Made by a program: the position numbers and the translations under genes. A stretch of 48,278 nucleotides of DNA from assembly GCA_945875925.1 (NCBI GenBank), contig CAMCME010000005.1, forward strand, positions 1-48,278, given 5' to 3'. This document shows positions 17,092 through 27,260 of the stretch, in pieces (the stretch's first letter is position 1; each line of letters starts with the position of its first letter). The notes under the pieces are model-generated. The model worked only from the letters and a program-made list of their open reading frames with translations, did not search any database and had not been told where the DNA came from. Source of the stretch: Rickettsia typhi (lineage in GTDB: Bacteria; Pseudomonadota; Alphaproteobacteria; Rickettsiales; UBA1997).

Positions 17092-18285
17092 TTATTCAAA
17101 AAAACTCATCTTAACACTTGCCACACTTTCAGCGGCAATTCCTTCCTGTCTTCCTAAAAATCCTAATTTTTCGGTGGTTGTGGCTTTAACATTGATGCGG
17201 TTTTTTGCGATGCTCAAAGTTTTCGCTAAAGATTCTTTCATCTGATCTTTGAACTTTAAAATCTTGGGTTTTTCGCAAATAATTGTCAGATCAATATTAG
17301 TAATTGTAGCGCCCTTTTTGGTTAAAATATGATTAACCATTTTTAGCATTTCGCGCGAATCACAATTTTTCCATTTAGAATCTGATGGTGGAAAATGTTC
17401 ACCAATATCACCTTCACCAATTGCGCCAAGAAGTGCGTCAATTAAGGCGTGAATTGCTACATCGCCGTCAGAATGAGCATCAATTTTTTTGTCAAATTCA
17501 ATATCAACGCCGCATAAACGAATCAAATTGTTTTCGTCTTTTTCGCGCGGTCTAAAAGCGTGAACATCATAACCAATTCCGCAGCGATTTTCTTCTTTCA
17601 CATTGGTCATCAAAATCGACACCATTCTTTTGGCGCGTTCAAAATCTTCTTCAGTGGTAATTTTAAAATTATTTTGTGATCCCGGAATTATCGCGACAGG
17701 AATGCCAGCATATTCATTTAATGCAGAATCATCGGTGAAATGTAAATCTTTGAAAGCGTTGTGTGAGTTGAGAATATCTTGATATAAAAATCCTTGAGGA
17801 GTTTGGGCGCGCCATAAATTTTCGCGCTCCAGCGTCCATTCAATTTTGCCATCGCCATATTTTTTTATGGTATCTTCAACCGCAATAGCTGGAATCACAG
17901 CTGGGTGGGTTTCTAATTTTTCCAAAACTCCGCTAATTACACGCTTAGAAACAAAAGGTCGCACGCCATCATGAATTAAAACTTTGTCAGGATTATATTC
18001 GGCTAAAGCTTTAAGGCCCAAACGAATTGAACCTTGTCTAGTTTCATCTCCAAAAACAGGTGTAAGTAAATCTAAACCCAAAGCAGCTTCTTCATAAAAA
18101 GCCATGTCATCAGGGTGAATAACGCACATCACATCATCAATTTTTGGGTGATGTAAAAAGGCTAGAATTGCATAGCGCAAAAGTGGAACTCCCACTAAAG
18201 GCATATATTGTTTAGGGATTCCTTCGCCGCCATTGAAGCGGTTTCCTCTGCCACAAGCGGTGATTAGAGCAACTATTTTTGTCAT
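17092..18285 (-). CDS. ispDF: Bifunctional IspD/IspF enzyme of the MEP isoprenoid pathway
   Basis: Fusion of 2-C-methyl-D-erythritol 4-phosphate cytidylyltransferase (IspD, residues 1 to about 222) with 2,4-cyclodiphosphate synthase (IspF, from about 232). The IspD nucleotide-binding segment is ACGRGNRFNGGEGIPKQY (residues 10-27), followed by LIHDGVRPFVS. IspF shows GIGYDVHAF with the zinc ligands Asp and His, then DAHSDGDVAIHALIDALLGA, and near the end NVKATTTEKLGFLGRQEGIAA. Such fusions are characteristic of alphaproteobacteria and some epsilonproteobacteria. The length of 397 residues is normal. ATG at 18285, 30 bases after nuoF, suggests cotranscription with nuoF. Confidence 0.96.
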   Translation of the reverse strand: MTKIVALITACGRGNRFNGGEGIPKQYMPLVGVPLLRYAILAFLHHPKIDDVMCVIHPDDMAFYEEAALGLDLLTPVFGDETRQGSIRLGLKALAEYNPDKVLIHDGVRPFVSKRVISGVLEKLETHPAVIPAIAVEDTIKKYGDGKIEWTLERENLWRAQTPQGFLYQDILNSHNAFKDLHFTDDSALNEYAGIPVAIIPGSQNNFKITTEEDFERAKRMVSILMTNVKEENRCGIGYDVHAFRPREKDENNLIRLCGVDIEFDKKIDAHSDGDVAIHALIDALLGAIGEGDIGEHFPPSDSKWKNCDSREMLKMVNHILTKKGATITNIDLTIICEKPKILKFKDQMKESLAKTLSIAKNRINVKATTTEKLGFLGRQEGIAAESVASVKMSFFE

Positions 18286-18315
18286 GAGGGTTTGATTTGT
18301 GAGTTGAAAATAAAA

Positions 18316-19599
18316 TTACTTTCTTAACTCGTGATTCTTAATTCTCTCAATCATGTCGCCTTTGAAATGTTTAATCAAACCTTGTACTGGCCAAGCTGCA
18401 GCGTCACCTAAAGCGCAAATAGTGTGGCCTTCAATTTGTTTGGTTAAATCATAAAGCTGATCAATTTCGCCAATTTTAGCATTGCCGTCAATCATACGAT
18501 CCATGATGCGCATCATCCAACCAGTTCCTTCGCGGCAAGGTGTGCATTGTCCGCAAGATTCATGTTTGTAGAAATGTGAAAGTCTGGCAATCGCTGCAAC
18601 GATATCTGTAGATTTATCCATCACGATAACACCAGCAGTACCAAGGCCTGAGCCCACTGCTTTTAGCGAATCGAAATCCATTAAAACTGTGTCGCAAACA
18701 TCTTTTGGTAGAAGTGGAACTGAAGATCCACCGGGAATGATTGCAAGTAAATTATCCCAGCCGCCTCTTACGCCGCCGCAATGTTTTTCAATTAATTCTT
18801 TTAGAGGAATTCCCATTTCTTCTTCAACATTACATGGTTTATTTACATGTCCTGAGATACAGAAAATTTTGGTACCAGTATTTTTCTCGCGGCCCAAACC
18901 TGCGAACCAAGATGCTCCACGACGCAGAATTTCTGGCACTACAGCAATTGATTCTACATTATTGATGATGGTTGGGCATCCGTAAAGTCCGATAAGTGCT
19001 GGAAATGGTGGTTTAAGGCGAGGTTGTCCTTTATTTCCTTCCAAACTTTCAAGCAAAGCAGTTTCTTCTCCGCATATGTAGGCACCAGCTCCGCGGTGAA
19101 TATAAATGTCTAAATCCCAACCGCTGTTACAAGCATTTTTACCGATTAATTTTGCTTCGTAAGCTTCATCAATGGCTTTTTGCAAAGCTACGGCTTCGTT
19201 ATAATATTCGCCGCGAATATAGATGTAGCAAGTGTTTGAATTTATAGCGCGAGCTGCAATTAAACAGCCTTCTAAAAGTTTGTGAGGATCATTGCGTAAA
19301 ATCTCTCGATCCTTACAAGTTCCTGGTTCAGACTCATCAGCATTAACAACTAAATAATGCAATTTTCCTTCTTTAGGATCAGCTTTCTTTGGTGCGAATG
19401 ACCATTTTAAACCAGTTGAGAAACCAGCGCCACCACGACCTCTAAGTCCAGAATCTTTAACTTGTTGAATTAGCCAATCAGTGCCATTATCAAGAAATTG
19501 TTTGGTATTATTCCAATCACCTCTTTTGCGGGCATTTTCTAAATTAGCTGATTCAAAGCCATAAAGATTCGTAAAGATTTTATCTTGTTCTTTAAGCAT
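18316..19599 (-). CDS. nuoF: NADH-quinone oxidoreductase subunit F
   Basis: Peripheral-arm subunit of complex I carrying FMN, the N3 4Fe-4S cluster and the NADH site. FMN-binding glycine loop [16 protein letters not shown] (51-66), NADH region [12 protein letters not shown] (89-100), [19 protein letters not shown], and cluster ligands Cys349, Cys352, Cys355 and Cys395. The length of 427 residues is typical. It stands apart from other nuo genes, as in some Rickettsiales where complex I genes are dispersed; ispDF follows closely. Two other complex I-related genes lie elsewhere in the window (30668 and 44415). Confidence 0.96.
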   Translation of the reverse strand: MLKEQDKIFTNLYGFESANLENARKRGDWNNTKQFLDNGTDWLIQQVKDSGLRGRGGAGFSTGLKWSFAPKKADPKEGKLHYLVVNADESEPGTCKDREILRNDPHKLLEGCLIAARAINSNTCYIYIRGEYYNEAVALQKAIDEAYEAKLIGKNACNSGWDLDIYIHRGAGAYICGEETALLESLEGNKGQPRLKPPFPALIGLYGCPTIINNVESIAVVPEILRRGASWFAGLGREKNTGTKIFCISGHVNKPCNVEEEMGIPLKELIEKHCGGVRGGWDNLLAIIPGGSSVPLLPKDVCDTVLMDFDSLKAVGSGLGTAGVIVMDKSTDIVAAIARLSHFYKHESCGQCTPCREGTGWMMRIMDRMIDGNAKIGEIDQLYDLTKQIEGHTICALGDAAAWPVQGLIKHFKGDMIERIKNHELRK

Positions 19600-19777
19600 T
19601 TTTTATTTGAAATTTTTTTTGGAGTTTTAATAGACTTTAAGAAAGGGTGCGTGAAACAAACTGTAAATTTTGTTTTACTAAATTCAAGAATCAGTTGATA
19701 AAAAAAATTTCACAAAGTAACAATCTTATTAAATAATCCTTATAGCCCTTATATTCAATCCACTAAATAACAAACAA

Positions 19778-21364
19778 GTGCTTAAACTAGTAAATATTTT
19801 TAAGAAAATTGCCTTATTATCTTTATTTCTTACCTCTCTTTCTTGCTATCAAGGAAAGCTAGATCCAATAGATGTAGAAATTGGTCTGACTAGATCAGAA
19901 TTTGAAAAAGTCTTAGTTAAAGATAAAAGAAATTCGTCAAAGAAAGATAAAAAATCTCAAGGCGAGATGACAACAATTCCTAATGTATCTAAGCTTATTA
20001 TCACTCCCCCACCTCCACAAATTGGTGGTGAAAAAACCATCTCTCTTTCTATCACCGATCAAATTCCTCTAAAAGATGTTTTGATTGAACTTGGAAGAAC
20101 TGCAAAAATTGATATTGACCTTGATCCTAGTATTTCTGGAGGCATTGTTCTTAATGCTAAAAATCGCCCTTTGAAAGAAGTGATTGATCGTATCGCTACT
20201 CTTGGAAAGCTTCGCTATTCTTATCAAAATGGAGTTTTACATTTTGAACGCGACTCTCCATACGCAAAAAATTACTTTGTTGATTTCCTATCAGGCAGTC
20301 AATTATGGAGTGATGTTGAAACTAATATTGGTGCTATGCTTTCTAATGGTTCATCTTCAGATAGCAATGGTAGCACTTCATCTTCTTCATCAAGTGTATC
20401 TTCGAAATATTCTAGCAATAAATCAGCTGGTATAATTTCTATTTACGCGACTAGGGCTCAACACGAACAAATTTCTCAATATTTAGACGATGTTTATAAA
20501 GTTGCTTCATCCCAAGTTTTAATTGAAGCCAAAGTTGTGGAAGTTACTTTGAATAAAGAATTTCACACGGGTATTGATTGGAGCTGGACAGATAACAGCG
20601 GTAGAACAATTTCAACCACAGGAACTTTCGGAGAATCTCTTTCTACAGCCCCAACTCCAGCTCTTACAGGAAGTCTTACTAAGCTTAGATTACTTCCAAC
20701 TGGTAGTTTGAGCGCCAGCATTAAAGCTTTGGAAAAATTTGGTACAGCTAGAGCAGTTTCTAGTCCTAGAATCAATGCTATTAACAACCAAAAGGCTACG
20801 CTCGATTTCTCAGAGCAAAAAATTTACTTCACCGTAAGTTCGTCATCATCAACTTCTACAGGCACTGCAACCAATACAGTTTCAACTGTAACAGCTACGA
20901 AAAACGAAGTAGATGTTGGAGTAAAGCTCGATATTACTCCTTCAATCAATCTTGCAACTAACGAAATTACTTTGGACATCAAGCCAAAATTATCAGTATA
21001 TTCTGGTACAGATGCTACAGATCCATCTGTAAATCCAAGTACTGGTGAGTCTTTGGGTAATAAAATTCCTATTATAAGAACTAGAGAAATTAGCACAATT
21101 GCAAAAGTGCAAAGTGGCAATGTGTTGGTAATTGGTGGTTTAATGTCAGAAAGCGCTGCTGATATTGATTCTGGTCTTCCTTTCTTAATGAGAATTCCAG
21201 TTCTTAAATATCTTTTTGGATATTCAAGTAAAACAACATCTATCATCGAAACTGTAATCTTCATTAAAGCTACTATCATAAATAACGGAGCTGCTCCAAT
21301 TAAATATGATCGTGATATTTATGAAAAATACACAGTAGATAAAAAACCTTTCATTACAAACTAA
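19778..21364 (+). CDS. MshL-type secretin lipoprotein
   Basis: Outer-membrane secretin of a type IV pilus or type II-like system. The start is GTG at 19778, giving MLKLVNIFKK and a lipoprotein signal ending LTSLSC (Cys23). A secretin/TonB short N-terminal domain covers about 75-150 (IPLKDVLIELGRTAKIDI). A Ser-rich linker lies near 190-210, then an N1-like domain (GIISIYATRAQHEQISQYLD). The secretin barrel domain runs from about 245 to 505, with ARAVSSPRINAINNQKA, VGVKLDITPSI, GNVLVIGGLMSE and LPFLMRIPVLKYLFG. MshL is favoured over PilQ or GspD by length (528) and the lipobox. No pilin, ATPase or assembly platform gene is adjacent. Three genes follow at tight spacing. Confidence 0.85.
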   Translation: MLKLVNIFKKIALLSLFLTSLSCYQGKLDPIDVEIGLTRSEFEKVLVKDKRNSSKKDKKSQGEMTTIPNVSKLIITPPPPQIGGEKTISLSITDQIPLKDVLIELGRTAKIDIDLDPSISGGIVLNAKNRPLKEVIDRIATLGKLRYSYQNGVLHFERDSPYAKNYFVDFLSGSQLWSDVETNIGAMLSNGSSSDSNGSTSSSSSSVSSKYSSNKSAGIISIYATRAQHEQISQYLDDVYKVASSQVLIEAKVVEVTLNKEFHTGIDWSWTDNSGRTISTTGTFGESLSTAPTPALTGSLTKLRLLPTGSLSASIKALEKFGTARAVSSPRINAINNQKATLDFSEQKIYFTVSSSSSTSTGTATNTVSTVTATKNEVDVGVKLDITPSINLATNEITLDIKPKLSVYSGTDATDPSVNPSTGESLGNKIPIIRTREISTIAKVQSGNVLVIGGLMSESAADIDSGLPFLMRIPVLKYLFGYSSKTTSIIETVIFIKATIINNGAAPIKYDRDIYEKYTVDKKPFITN

Positions 21365-21367
21365 GCG

Positions 21368-22141
21368 ATGAAGTCGATTTTAAAATATATCCTACTCTCT
21401 GGCACCAGAGATAGGCTTTATCTTGGACTGTTTATTTCCCTGATCATTACTTTTTCTTTATCAATTTTTTTAGGATCTACTGCCTTAATTGAAGAGCAAC
21501 AAATGACCACGGCTTATATTTCGGGCCTTAGTCGCGCTGTTCTTGTGGTTGGTACGGTTTTATTCGTTTGTTTAAGTATCAATCGCGCTTTTGAAAATAA
21601 AGAAGTTGAATTTATTTTATCAAAAGCAATCTCTCGCGAGCAGTTCATTTTCAGCTATTTGATCAGCTTTTTTGCGGCGATTATGTTGATTTTGATTCCG
21701 CTAGTTTTGGCAATTTTAATTGTCACAAAAGCCGATAAATTCGGTCTTTTAATTTGGTCAGTCAGTTTATTCTCTGAATTGATGATCATGATCGCCTTCT
21801 CGCTTTTAGCTTCGTTGATGCTGAAAAATTCCTTTTCTTCAATAATGGCGTCCCTTGGATTTTACATTATCTCGCGCTTGATGGGAATGTTTGTAATGGC
21901 TATCAATTTACCATCTAAAATTTCTCAAACTGAAATTAGTTTTTCATCCCACACTTTTTCAATGATATTGAAAATTCTTTCAGCAATTTTCCCGCGCCTT
22001 GATTTATTTGGTCAAAGCGAATGGTTAAATTATGGTGTTCATGATTATGATAATTTGCTGATCATTCTTGTGCAGTCTTTGGTCTATATTCCGCTGATGA
22101 TTTTCATGGCTTTTCATGATTTTAAAAAGAAGCAATTTTAG
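21368..22141 (+). CDS. ABC-2-type permease-like membrane protein
   Basis: Integral membrane protein of 257 residues with about six hydrophobic helices, arranged like ABC-2 transporter permeases. The loop after helix 2 contains VEFILSKAISREQFIFSYL (from about residue 77), a pattern common in such permeases. No ATP-binding partner is adjacent, which is unusual. It starts three bases after the secretin stop, so cotranscription is almost certain. The pairing could mean a role in assembling or energising an envelope structure with the secretin, but the known secretin systems do not use an ABC-2 permease, so the link may be only transcriptional. Confidence 0.6.
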   Translation: MKSILKYILLSGTRDRLYLGLFISLIITFSLSIFLGSTALIEEQQMTTAYISGLSRAVLVVGTVLFVCLSINRAFENKEVEFILSKAISREQFIFSYLISFFAAIMLILIPLVLAILIVTKADKFGLLIWSVSLFSELMIMIAFSLLASLMLKNSFSSIMASLGFYIISRLMGMFVMAINLPSKISQTEISFSSHTFSMILKILSAIFPRLDLFGQSEWLNYGVHDYDNLLIILVQSLVYIPLMIFMAFHDFKKKQF

Positions 22142-22156
22142 GGCATTAGTTATCTC

Positions 22157-22945
22157 ATGAAGCTTTCTCAAAACTCATTCATGCAAGATTTTCAACCGAA
22201 AATCTTTTATCATCTTTATTCTCACAAAATTTTCTTTTGGCTTTTTGTGGTTTTTTTTCTGCTGCAAATTTGTTTGTGGCGCACCACTGAAGACATTAAA
22301 CCTAAATTTGATATTGTTCCGCCAGCTCCAAGCAAATATCTAATTTCAGCGGCTTCTTTAGGCGACAAAGAATTTCTATTTCGCGTTTTGGCAACTCGTT
22401 TACAAAATTCGGGAGATATTTTCGCCGGCTTTGTGGCACTAGATAAATATGATTATTCCAGAATCTATGACTGGATGAAAACCCTAGATACTCTGAACGG
22501 CAAATCGCATTACACTCCAGCCTTAGCTAGTTATTATTATGCTCAAACTCAAAATAAAGCTGATACAAAATATATTGTAGATTATCTCGACGAACATTCT
22601 TCGCTTGATGTTGATGAAAATTGGTGGTGGCTTTTTCAAGCGGTCTACATAGCCAAAAACAATATGCATGACATGAACCGCGCCTTAGATTTAGCTTATA
22701 AAATGAGCAAAAATAATTCTAAAAAAGCACCAATCTGGACTAAAGAAATGCCCGCTTTCATTCATGAAGAAATGGGAGATAGTTGTATGGCTTTCAAAGT
22801 TATTGAACGCATTACCAAAGAGATTGAAAGCGGCGAAAGAAAAGCTACAACTGAAGAAGTGGATTTTATGCGTCAATTCATTCGCGAAAGATTAAGCAAG
22901 CTGCAACAGAGAAAATTTGATCCGAGAAAATGCGCCAATCTATAG
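22157..22945 (+). CDS. Membrane-anchored helical (TPR-like) protein of unknown function
   Basis: I do not recognise this 262-residue protein as a named family. One membrane helix lies at about residues 25-43 (HKIFFWLFVVFFLLQICLW), then a soluble part rich in aromatic residues and paired helices, for example ALASYYYAQTQNKADTKYIV and WWLFQAVYIAKNNMHDMNRA, resembling TPR units. Cysteines near the C-terminus (SCMAF, RKCANL) could matter if the domain is periplasmic. It lies 15 bases after the permease and overlaps nadC by 16 bases, within the secretin operon. By position it resembles the TPR protein of MSHA pilus loci, which is only suggestive. Confidence 0.6.
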   Translation: MKLSQNSFMQDFQPKIFYHLYSHKIFFWLFVVFFLLQICLWRTTEDIKPKFDIVPPAPSKYLISAASLGDKEFLFRVLATRLQNSGDIFAGFVALDKYDYSRIYDWMKTLDTLNGKSHYTPALASYYYAQTQNKADTKYIVDYLDEHSSLDVDENWWWLFQAVYIAKNNMHDMNRALDLAYKMSKNNSKKAPIWTKEMPAFIHEEMGDSCMAFKVIERITKEIESGERKATTEEVDFMRQFIRERLSKLQQRKFDPRKCANL

Positions 22946-23811
22946 AAAAGAAAATATTTGAGAAAGAGCTTTTGCGCATATGTAAGCTTGGGCTTTTAGA
23001 AGATGCTGCTGCCCGCGATATCACTTCTGACTTAACAGTTAAAAAAAATTCTGAAATCTCTTTTCAAATTGCTGCTCGCGAAGAAATTATTTTATGCGGT
23101 GTAGATGTTATTAATTTTTGTTTCGATGAATTAGCCAAATTATCAAAATTTAAAAATGCTTCTTTGGGTTTGCAAATCAGCGCTAAAGATGGCGAGGTTA
23201 TAAAGAAAGGCGGCCTTATTTCTCAGGGCTTTGGAGATGCAAAATTAATTTTTGCTGCCGAAAGGGTGATCTTAAATTTGCTGCAACATTTAAGTGGAAT
23301 TTCGACTTTGACCAATGAATTTGTGACAGCTTTGAATAATAAAAAAATAACTATTTTAGATACTAGAAAAACTTTGCCGACAATGCGCGTATTACAAAAA
23401 TATGCTGTAGTTGTAGGCGGCGGCGGTAATCATCGTTTTAATTTGTCAGATGCAGTTTTGATTAAAGATAATCACATTGTAGCTGCAGGTGGTGTTACAG
23501 AGGCTTTGAAACTTGCTGCTGGGCTTAAGAAAAATGGTAAGAAATTAAAAATTGAAATTGAATGTGACAACTTGGATCAAGTTGCGGAAAGCTTAAAACA
23601 AAAGCCAGGCATCATCATGCTCGATAATATGAAAGTGGCTGATATTCAAAAAGCGATTAAGTTGATAAATAAAAAATCTCAAATCGAAATTTCGGGTGGC
23701 GTTAATTTAAAATCGATAAAAAACTTTTCTAAATTAGATGTGGATTTCATTTCTATTGGTGCTTTGACACACTCAGTAAGAGCTGTGGATATTGGGTTGG
23801 ATGTGGTTTAG
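22930..23811 (+). CDS. nadC: Nicotinate-nucleotide pyrophosphorylase (carboxylating)
   Basis: Converts quinolinate and phosphoribosyl pyrophosphate to nicotinate mononucleotide, in de novo NAD synthesis. Conserved blocks: LLEDAAARDITSDL (16-29), LNLLQHLSGISTLTNEFV, LDTRKTLPTMRVLQKYA, VGGGGNHRFNLSDAVLIKDNHI, IEIECDNLDQV, IMLDNM and EISGGVN. The length of 293 residues is usual. The ATG lies inside the end of the preceding gene (16-base overlap), so translation is probably coupled. nadA and nadB are not in the window. De novo NAD synthesis genes are lost in many obligate intracellular Rickettsiales, so this gene speaks for a less reduced metabolism. Confidence 0.96.
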   Translation: MRQSIEKKIFEKELLRICKLGLLEDAAARDITSDLTVKKNSEISFQIAAREEIILCGVDVINFCFDELAKLSKFKNASLGLQISAKDGEVIKKGGLISQGFGDAKLIFAAERVILNLLQHLSGISTLTNEFVTALNNKKITILDTRKTLPTMRVLQKYAVVVGGGGNHRFNLSDAVLIKDNHIVAAGGVTEALKLAAGLKKNGKKLKIEIECDNLDQVAESLKQKPGIIMLDNMKVADIQKAIKLINKKSQIEISGGVNLKSIKNFSKLDVDFISIGALTHSVRAVDIGLDVV

Positions 23812-23904
23812 TTAGTTAACTCTACAGCAGGAACCTTAAGTTGGTTTCGACTCCGCTGAAATGACGGTTTTGTCTATTTTGTAGTAAAAAAATTCTTGAA
23901 TCTC

Positions 23905-24351
23905 ATGACCAAAATCGCCTTATACCAACCCGACATTGCGGGCAATGTTGGTACAATAATTCGCACTTGTGTTTGTTTTGATGTTGAGCTTCACATCATT
24001 GAACCGTGTGGTTTCCCCTTCGACATGGCCCGTGTAAAAAAGGCGGCTTTGGATTATATTTTTAAGGCAAAAATTTTTCGTCACGCATCTTTTGAAGATT
24101 TTTACAAAAGTGAAATTGAAGAGAAAAAACAGCGCTTAATTTTGACTTCCACCAAAGGAAGTGTGGCTTATCACAAATTTGATTATCAGGAAAATGATGT
24201 TTTGATGCTGGGAAGAGAAAGCGCTGGCGTGCCTGAAGAGGTTTTTGAAAAATCTGATGCTCGTGTTTTTATTCCCATGAAAAATGACATGAGATCAATG
24301 AATGTGGCGATTTCTTGCGGGATTATTTTGGCCAAGGCTTTGGAAAAATAA
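23905..24351 (+). CDS. trmL: tRNA (cytidine(34)-2'-O)-methyltransferase
   Basis: SPOUT-fold methyltransferase modifying the wobble base of tRNA-Leu with S-adenosylmethionine. Family segments are IALYQPDIAGNVGTIIRTC (residues 4-22), the central LMLGRESAGVPEEV, and the knot-forming IPMKNDMRSMNVAISCGIILA at the end. The length of 148 residues is typical of TrmL. A TTG three codons upstream (23896) is open, but the ATG at 23905 gives the standard MTKIALYQP start. It is 93 bases after nadC; the gap contains a piece of GACTCCGCTGAAATGACGG that looks like a decayed intergenic repeat. It is convergent with ftsI. Confidence 0.92.
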   Translation: MTKIALYQPDIAGNVGTIIRTCVCFDVELHIIEPCGFPFDMARVKKAALDYIFKAKIFRHASFEDFYKSEIEEKKQRLILTSTKGSVAYHKFDYQENDVLMLGRESAGVPEEVFEKSDARVFIPMKNDMRSMNVAISCGIILAKALEK

Positions 24352-24355
24352 ATGC

Positions 24356-24438
24356 TGTCATTTCGAGCGCGGCGAGAAATCTCATGAGTTTATCTGCCAA
24401 AGCCTGATGAGATTTCTCACTAAAGTTCTAAATGACAT
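24356..24438. repeat. Intergenic palindrome (GAGAAATCTCATGAG type)
   Basis: TGTCATTT at 24356 and AAATGACA at 24430-24437 close an imperfect palindrome, with inner GAGAAATCTCAT pairing with ATGAGATTTCTC. It fills the space between the convergent ends of trmL and ftsI and may serve as a bidirectional terminator, although no T run follows. Confidence 0.75.
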
Positions 24439-24451
24439 TGTGGCTTAGAGA

Positions 24452-26029
24452 TTAATTTGAAGGAATCCCATCAACAGGCATTACGCCAAGAATTGGTGCG
24501 ATATTGCGGATGATTCTTCCCGCTACAGGGGCTGCCACCATACCACCAGTATTGAAGGTATAATTCGAGCGATCGAAAATTACATAAACCAAATATTTCG
24601 GTTTAGAAATTGGAAACACTGCCACAAAAGAGGCCATAGTTTGTTTTTCATTATATCCACCATATTCCGCTCTTTCAGCAGTTCCAGTTTTACCGCCAAC
24701 TTCATAACCTTCAACATTGGCATTTCGCCCAGTTCCTTCCATCACGACTTTGCGCAGCATTGTACGCATTGTGTCCGAAGTTGATTCTTTAATTACTCTT
24801 TTTCCTGAAGGCTGGTCGGTTAATTTTAAGAATGACGGGTTGTAAAGAATTCCGCCATTAGAGATGGCAGAAACACTCGTTCCAATGTGCAAAGGTGTGA
24901 TGGCAATACCATGTCCGTAAGAGATGGTGTAAAGGCTAATATCGCGCCATAATTTTGGATACATTGGTCGACCCAGACCCGGAAATTCCACATCAATTTT
25001 TTTGAGCAAGCCGATTCTTTCTAAAAAATCTTTCTGATTTTCGATGCCAACTTTTTGGGCGATTTGCACAGTTCCGATATTGGAAGAGAAAGCGAAAATT
25101 TCGCCAACGGTCATTATATCTCGAACTGCGTGATCATCCTTAATGGTGAAGCGGCCATATTTTATTGGCTCATGCACATCATAAGTGTCGGTCATCTTTA
25201 TAAGATTTTTTTCAAAGGCCATGGCGTTGGTGAAGACTTTAAAGATCGAACCAAGCTCGTAAGAGCCATTGGTGATGCGATTAAATCTCTGATCCGGTCC
25301 TGCGTCTTGCTGCACATTTGGATCAAAATCTGGTAAAGATGACAGCGCCAAAATTTCGCCATTAGTAACATCCATCACAATTCCCGCGGCGGCTTTGGCA
25401 CGAAATTCTGAAATGCCAGTCAGCAATTCATCATTTAAAATATCTTGAACTCTTACATCCATGGCTAGCGTAACATCTTCGCGGCCCTTGGCCAATTGTT
25501 TATTATATTGCATCTCAATGCCTGCCAAACCTTTGCGATCTAAGTCAACATAACCAACCAAATGGCTGGCTATAGATTTTTGTGGATAAACGCGAATGCT
25601 GTCATCTTCAAAAAGCAGTCCAGCAATTTTTAAATTTTGTGCAGCTTCAGCTTGATTTGGGGTGAGATTTCTTTTCAGCAAAATCCAGCTTTTGCTATTT
25701 CGGCCGCCTTGAATCTTTTTTAAAATTTCTTGGTAAGATAAATCAGGAAAAATCTCGGAAAGGCTTTTGGCAATTGCTTCTGGGTCTTTTACTAAAATGC
25801 TGCTGACATAAAGAGATTTTGTCACCAAGTCGGTTGCAACTAAAGTGCCATTGCGATCAAAAATATTAGACCTGCGGATAATTTTTCGTGAATCGTAAAT
25901 GCCGCTGACTTTTACCTTATCTCCGAAGGCAACTACAAAAAACATTCGAAAAATTATCGCAATGAATGCGGCTAGAATGCAGCAATAGATAAAGATTAGG
26001 CGATTTTTTTTGATTTCTGTATTAGGCAT
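24452..26029 (-). CDS. ftsI: Division-specific peptidoglycan transpeptidase FtsI (PBP3)
   Basis: Class B penicillin-binding protein for septal wall synthesis, partner of FtsW. N-terminal anchor at about residues 10-34, dimerisation domain to about 200, then the transpeptidase domain with SIFK (261-264), SSN (315-317) and KTGTAE (from 447). The length of 525 residues, the SSN triad and the FDRNGTLVATDLVTKSLYV segment (57-75) separate it from PBP2 in this window. It is not within a mur/fts cluster here: mdh lies upstream behind a long palindrome and trmL is convergent downstream. The start is ATG at 26029. Confidence 0.94.
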   Translation of the reverse strand: MPNTEIKKNRLIFIYCCILAAFIAIIFRMFFVVAFGDKVKVSGIYDSRKIIRRSNIFDRNGTLVATDLVTKSLYVSSILVKDPEAIAKSLSEIFPDLSYQEILKKIQGGRNSKSWILLKRNLTPNQAEAAQNLKIAGLLFEDDSIRVYPQKSIASHLVGYVDLDRKGLAGIEMQYNKQLAKGREDVTLAMDVRVQDILNDELLTGISEFRAKAAAGIVMDVTNGEILALSSLPDFDPNVQQDAGPDQRFNRITNGSYELGSIFKVFTNAMAFEKNLIKMTDTYDVHEPIKYGRFTIKDDHAVRDIMTVGEIFAFSSNIGTVQIAQKVGIENQKDFLERIGLLKKIDVEFPGLGRPMYPKLWRDISLYTISYGHGIAITPLHIGTSVSAISNGGILYNPSFLKLTDQPSGKRVIKESTSDTMRTMLRKVVMEGTGRNANVEGYEVGGKTGTAERAEYGGYNEKQTMASFVAVFPISKPKYLVYVIFDRSNYTFNTGGMVAAPVAGRIIRNIAPILGVMPVDGIPSN

Positions 26030-26056
26030 TGGGAATTTAACTCTGACTTAACATTC

Positions 26057-26159
26057 TCACTCGTTGTCATTCCCGCGGAGGCGGGAATCCAGAATGTTTC
26101 TACACTTGCGGTTACTCACTTCCGGATTCCCGCCTCCGCGGGAATGACAACGAGTGTGA
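26057..26159. repeat. Intergenic palindrome, family A
   Basis: A nearly perfect inverted repeat: arms 26057-26092 and about 26123-26159 (outer TCACTCGTTGTCATTCCCGC). Each arm also folds alone, because ATTCCCGC and GCGGGAAT flank a four-base loop. It shares arms and the loop start (GTTTCT) with the copy at 2126-2229. It lies between the mdh stop and the ftsI start, both minus strand. Confidence 0.9.
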
Positions 26160-26176
26160 TTAAAGTCGGGAAAAAA

Positions 26177-27142
<966 letters not shown>

Positions 27143-27154
27143 TTATTTACGATT

Positions 27155-27252
27155 CGTCATCCTTGACGCGAAAGCGTCGAGGATCTCAGGAATTTAAACT
27201 TTAAAGCTAAAACTCATGAGATCCTCGAGCCACAAGTGTCACAAGGATGACG
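27155..27252. repeat. Intergenic palindrome, family B
   Basis: Outer arms CGTCATCCTTG and CAAGGATGACG enclose two side hairpins (5' GACGC-GAAA-GCGTC, 3' GCCACAAGTGTC imperfect) and a central GAGGATCTC…GAGATCCTC stem. The same outer and central parts recur at 33777, 36946 and 44248 with different side hairpins. It lies between the tmk stop and the mdh start. Confidence 0.9.
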
Positions 27253-27260
27253 GGTTTAAA

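Noticed and set aside
19695..19723. TTGATA-N17-TAACAA as promoter for the secretin operon
   Set aside because: The -10 match is poor and in such AT-rich DNA similar pairs occur by chance.
23826..23870. A possible further palindromic repeat or tRNA-like arm (TTTCGACTCCGCTG) before trmL
   Set aside because: Only a fragment with no matching arm; no cloverleaf can be drawn.
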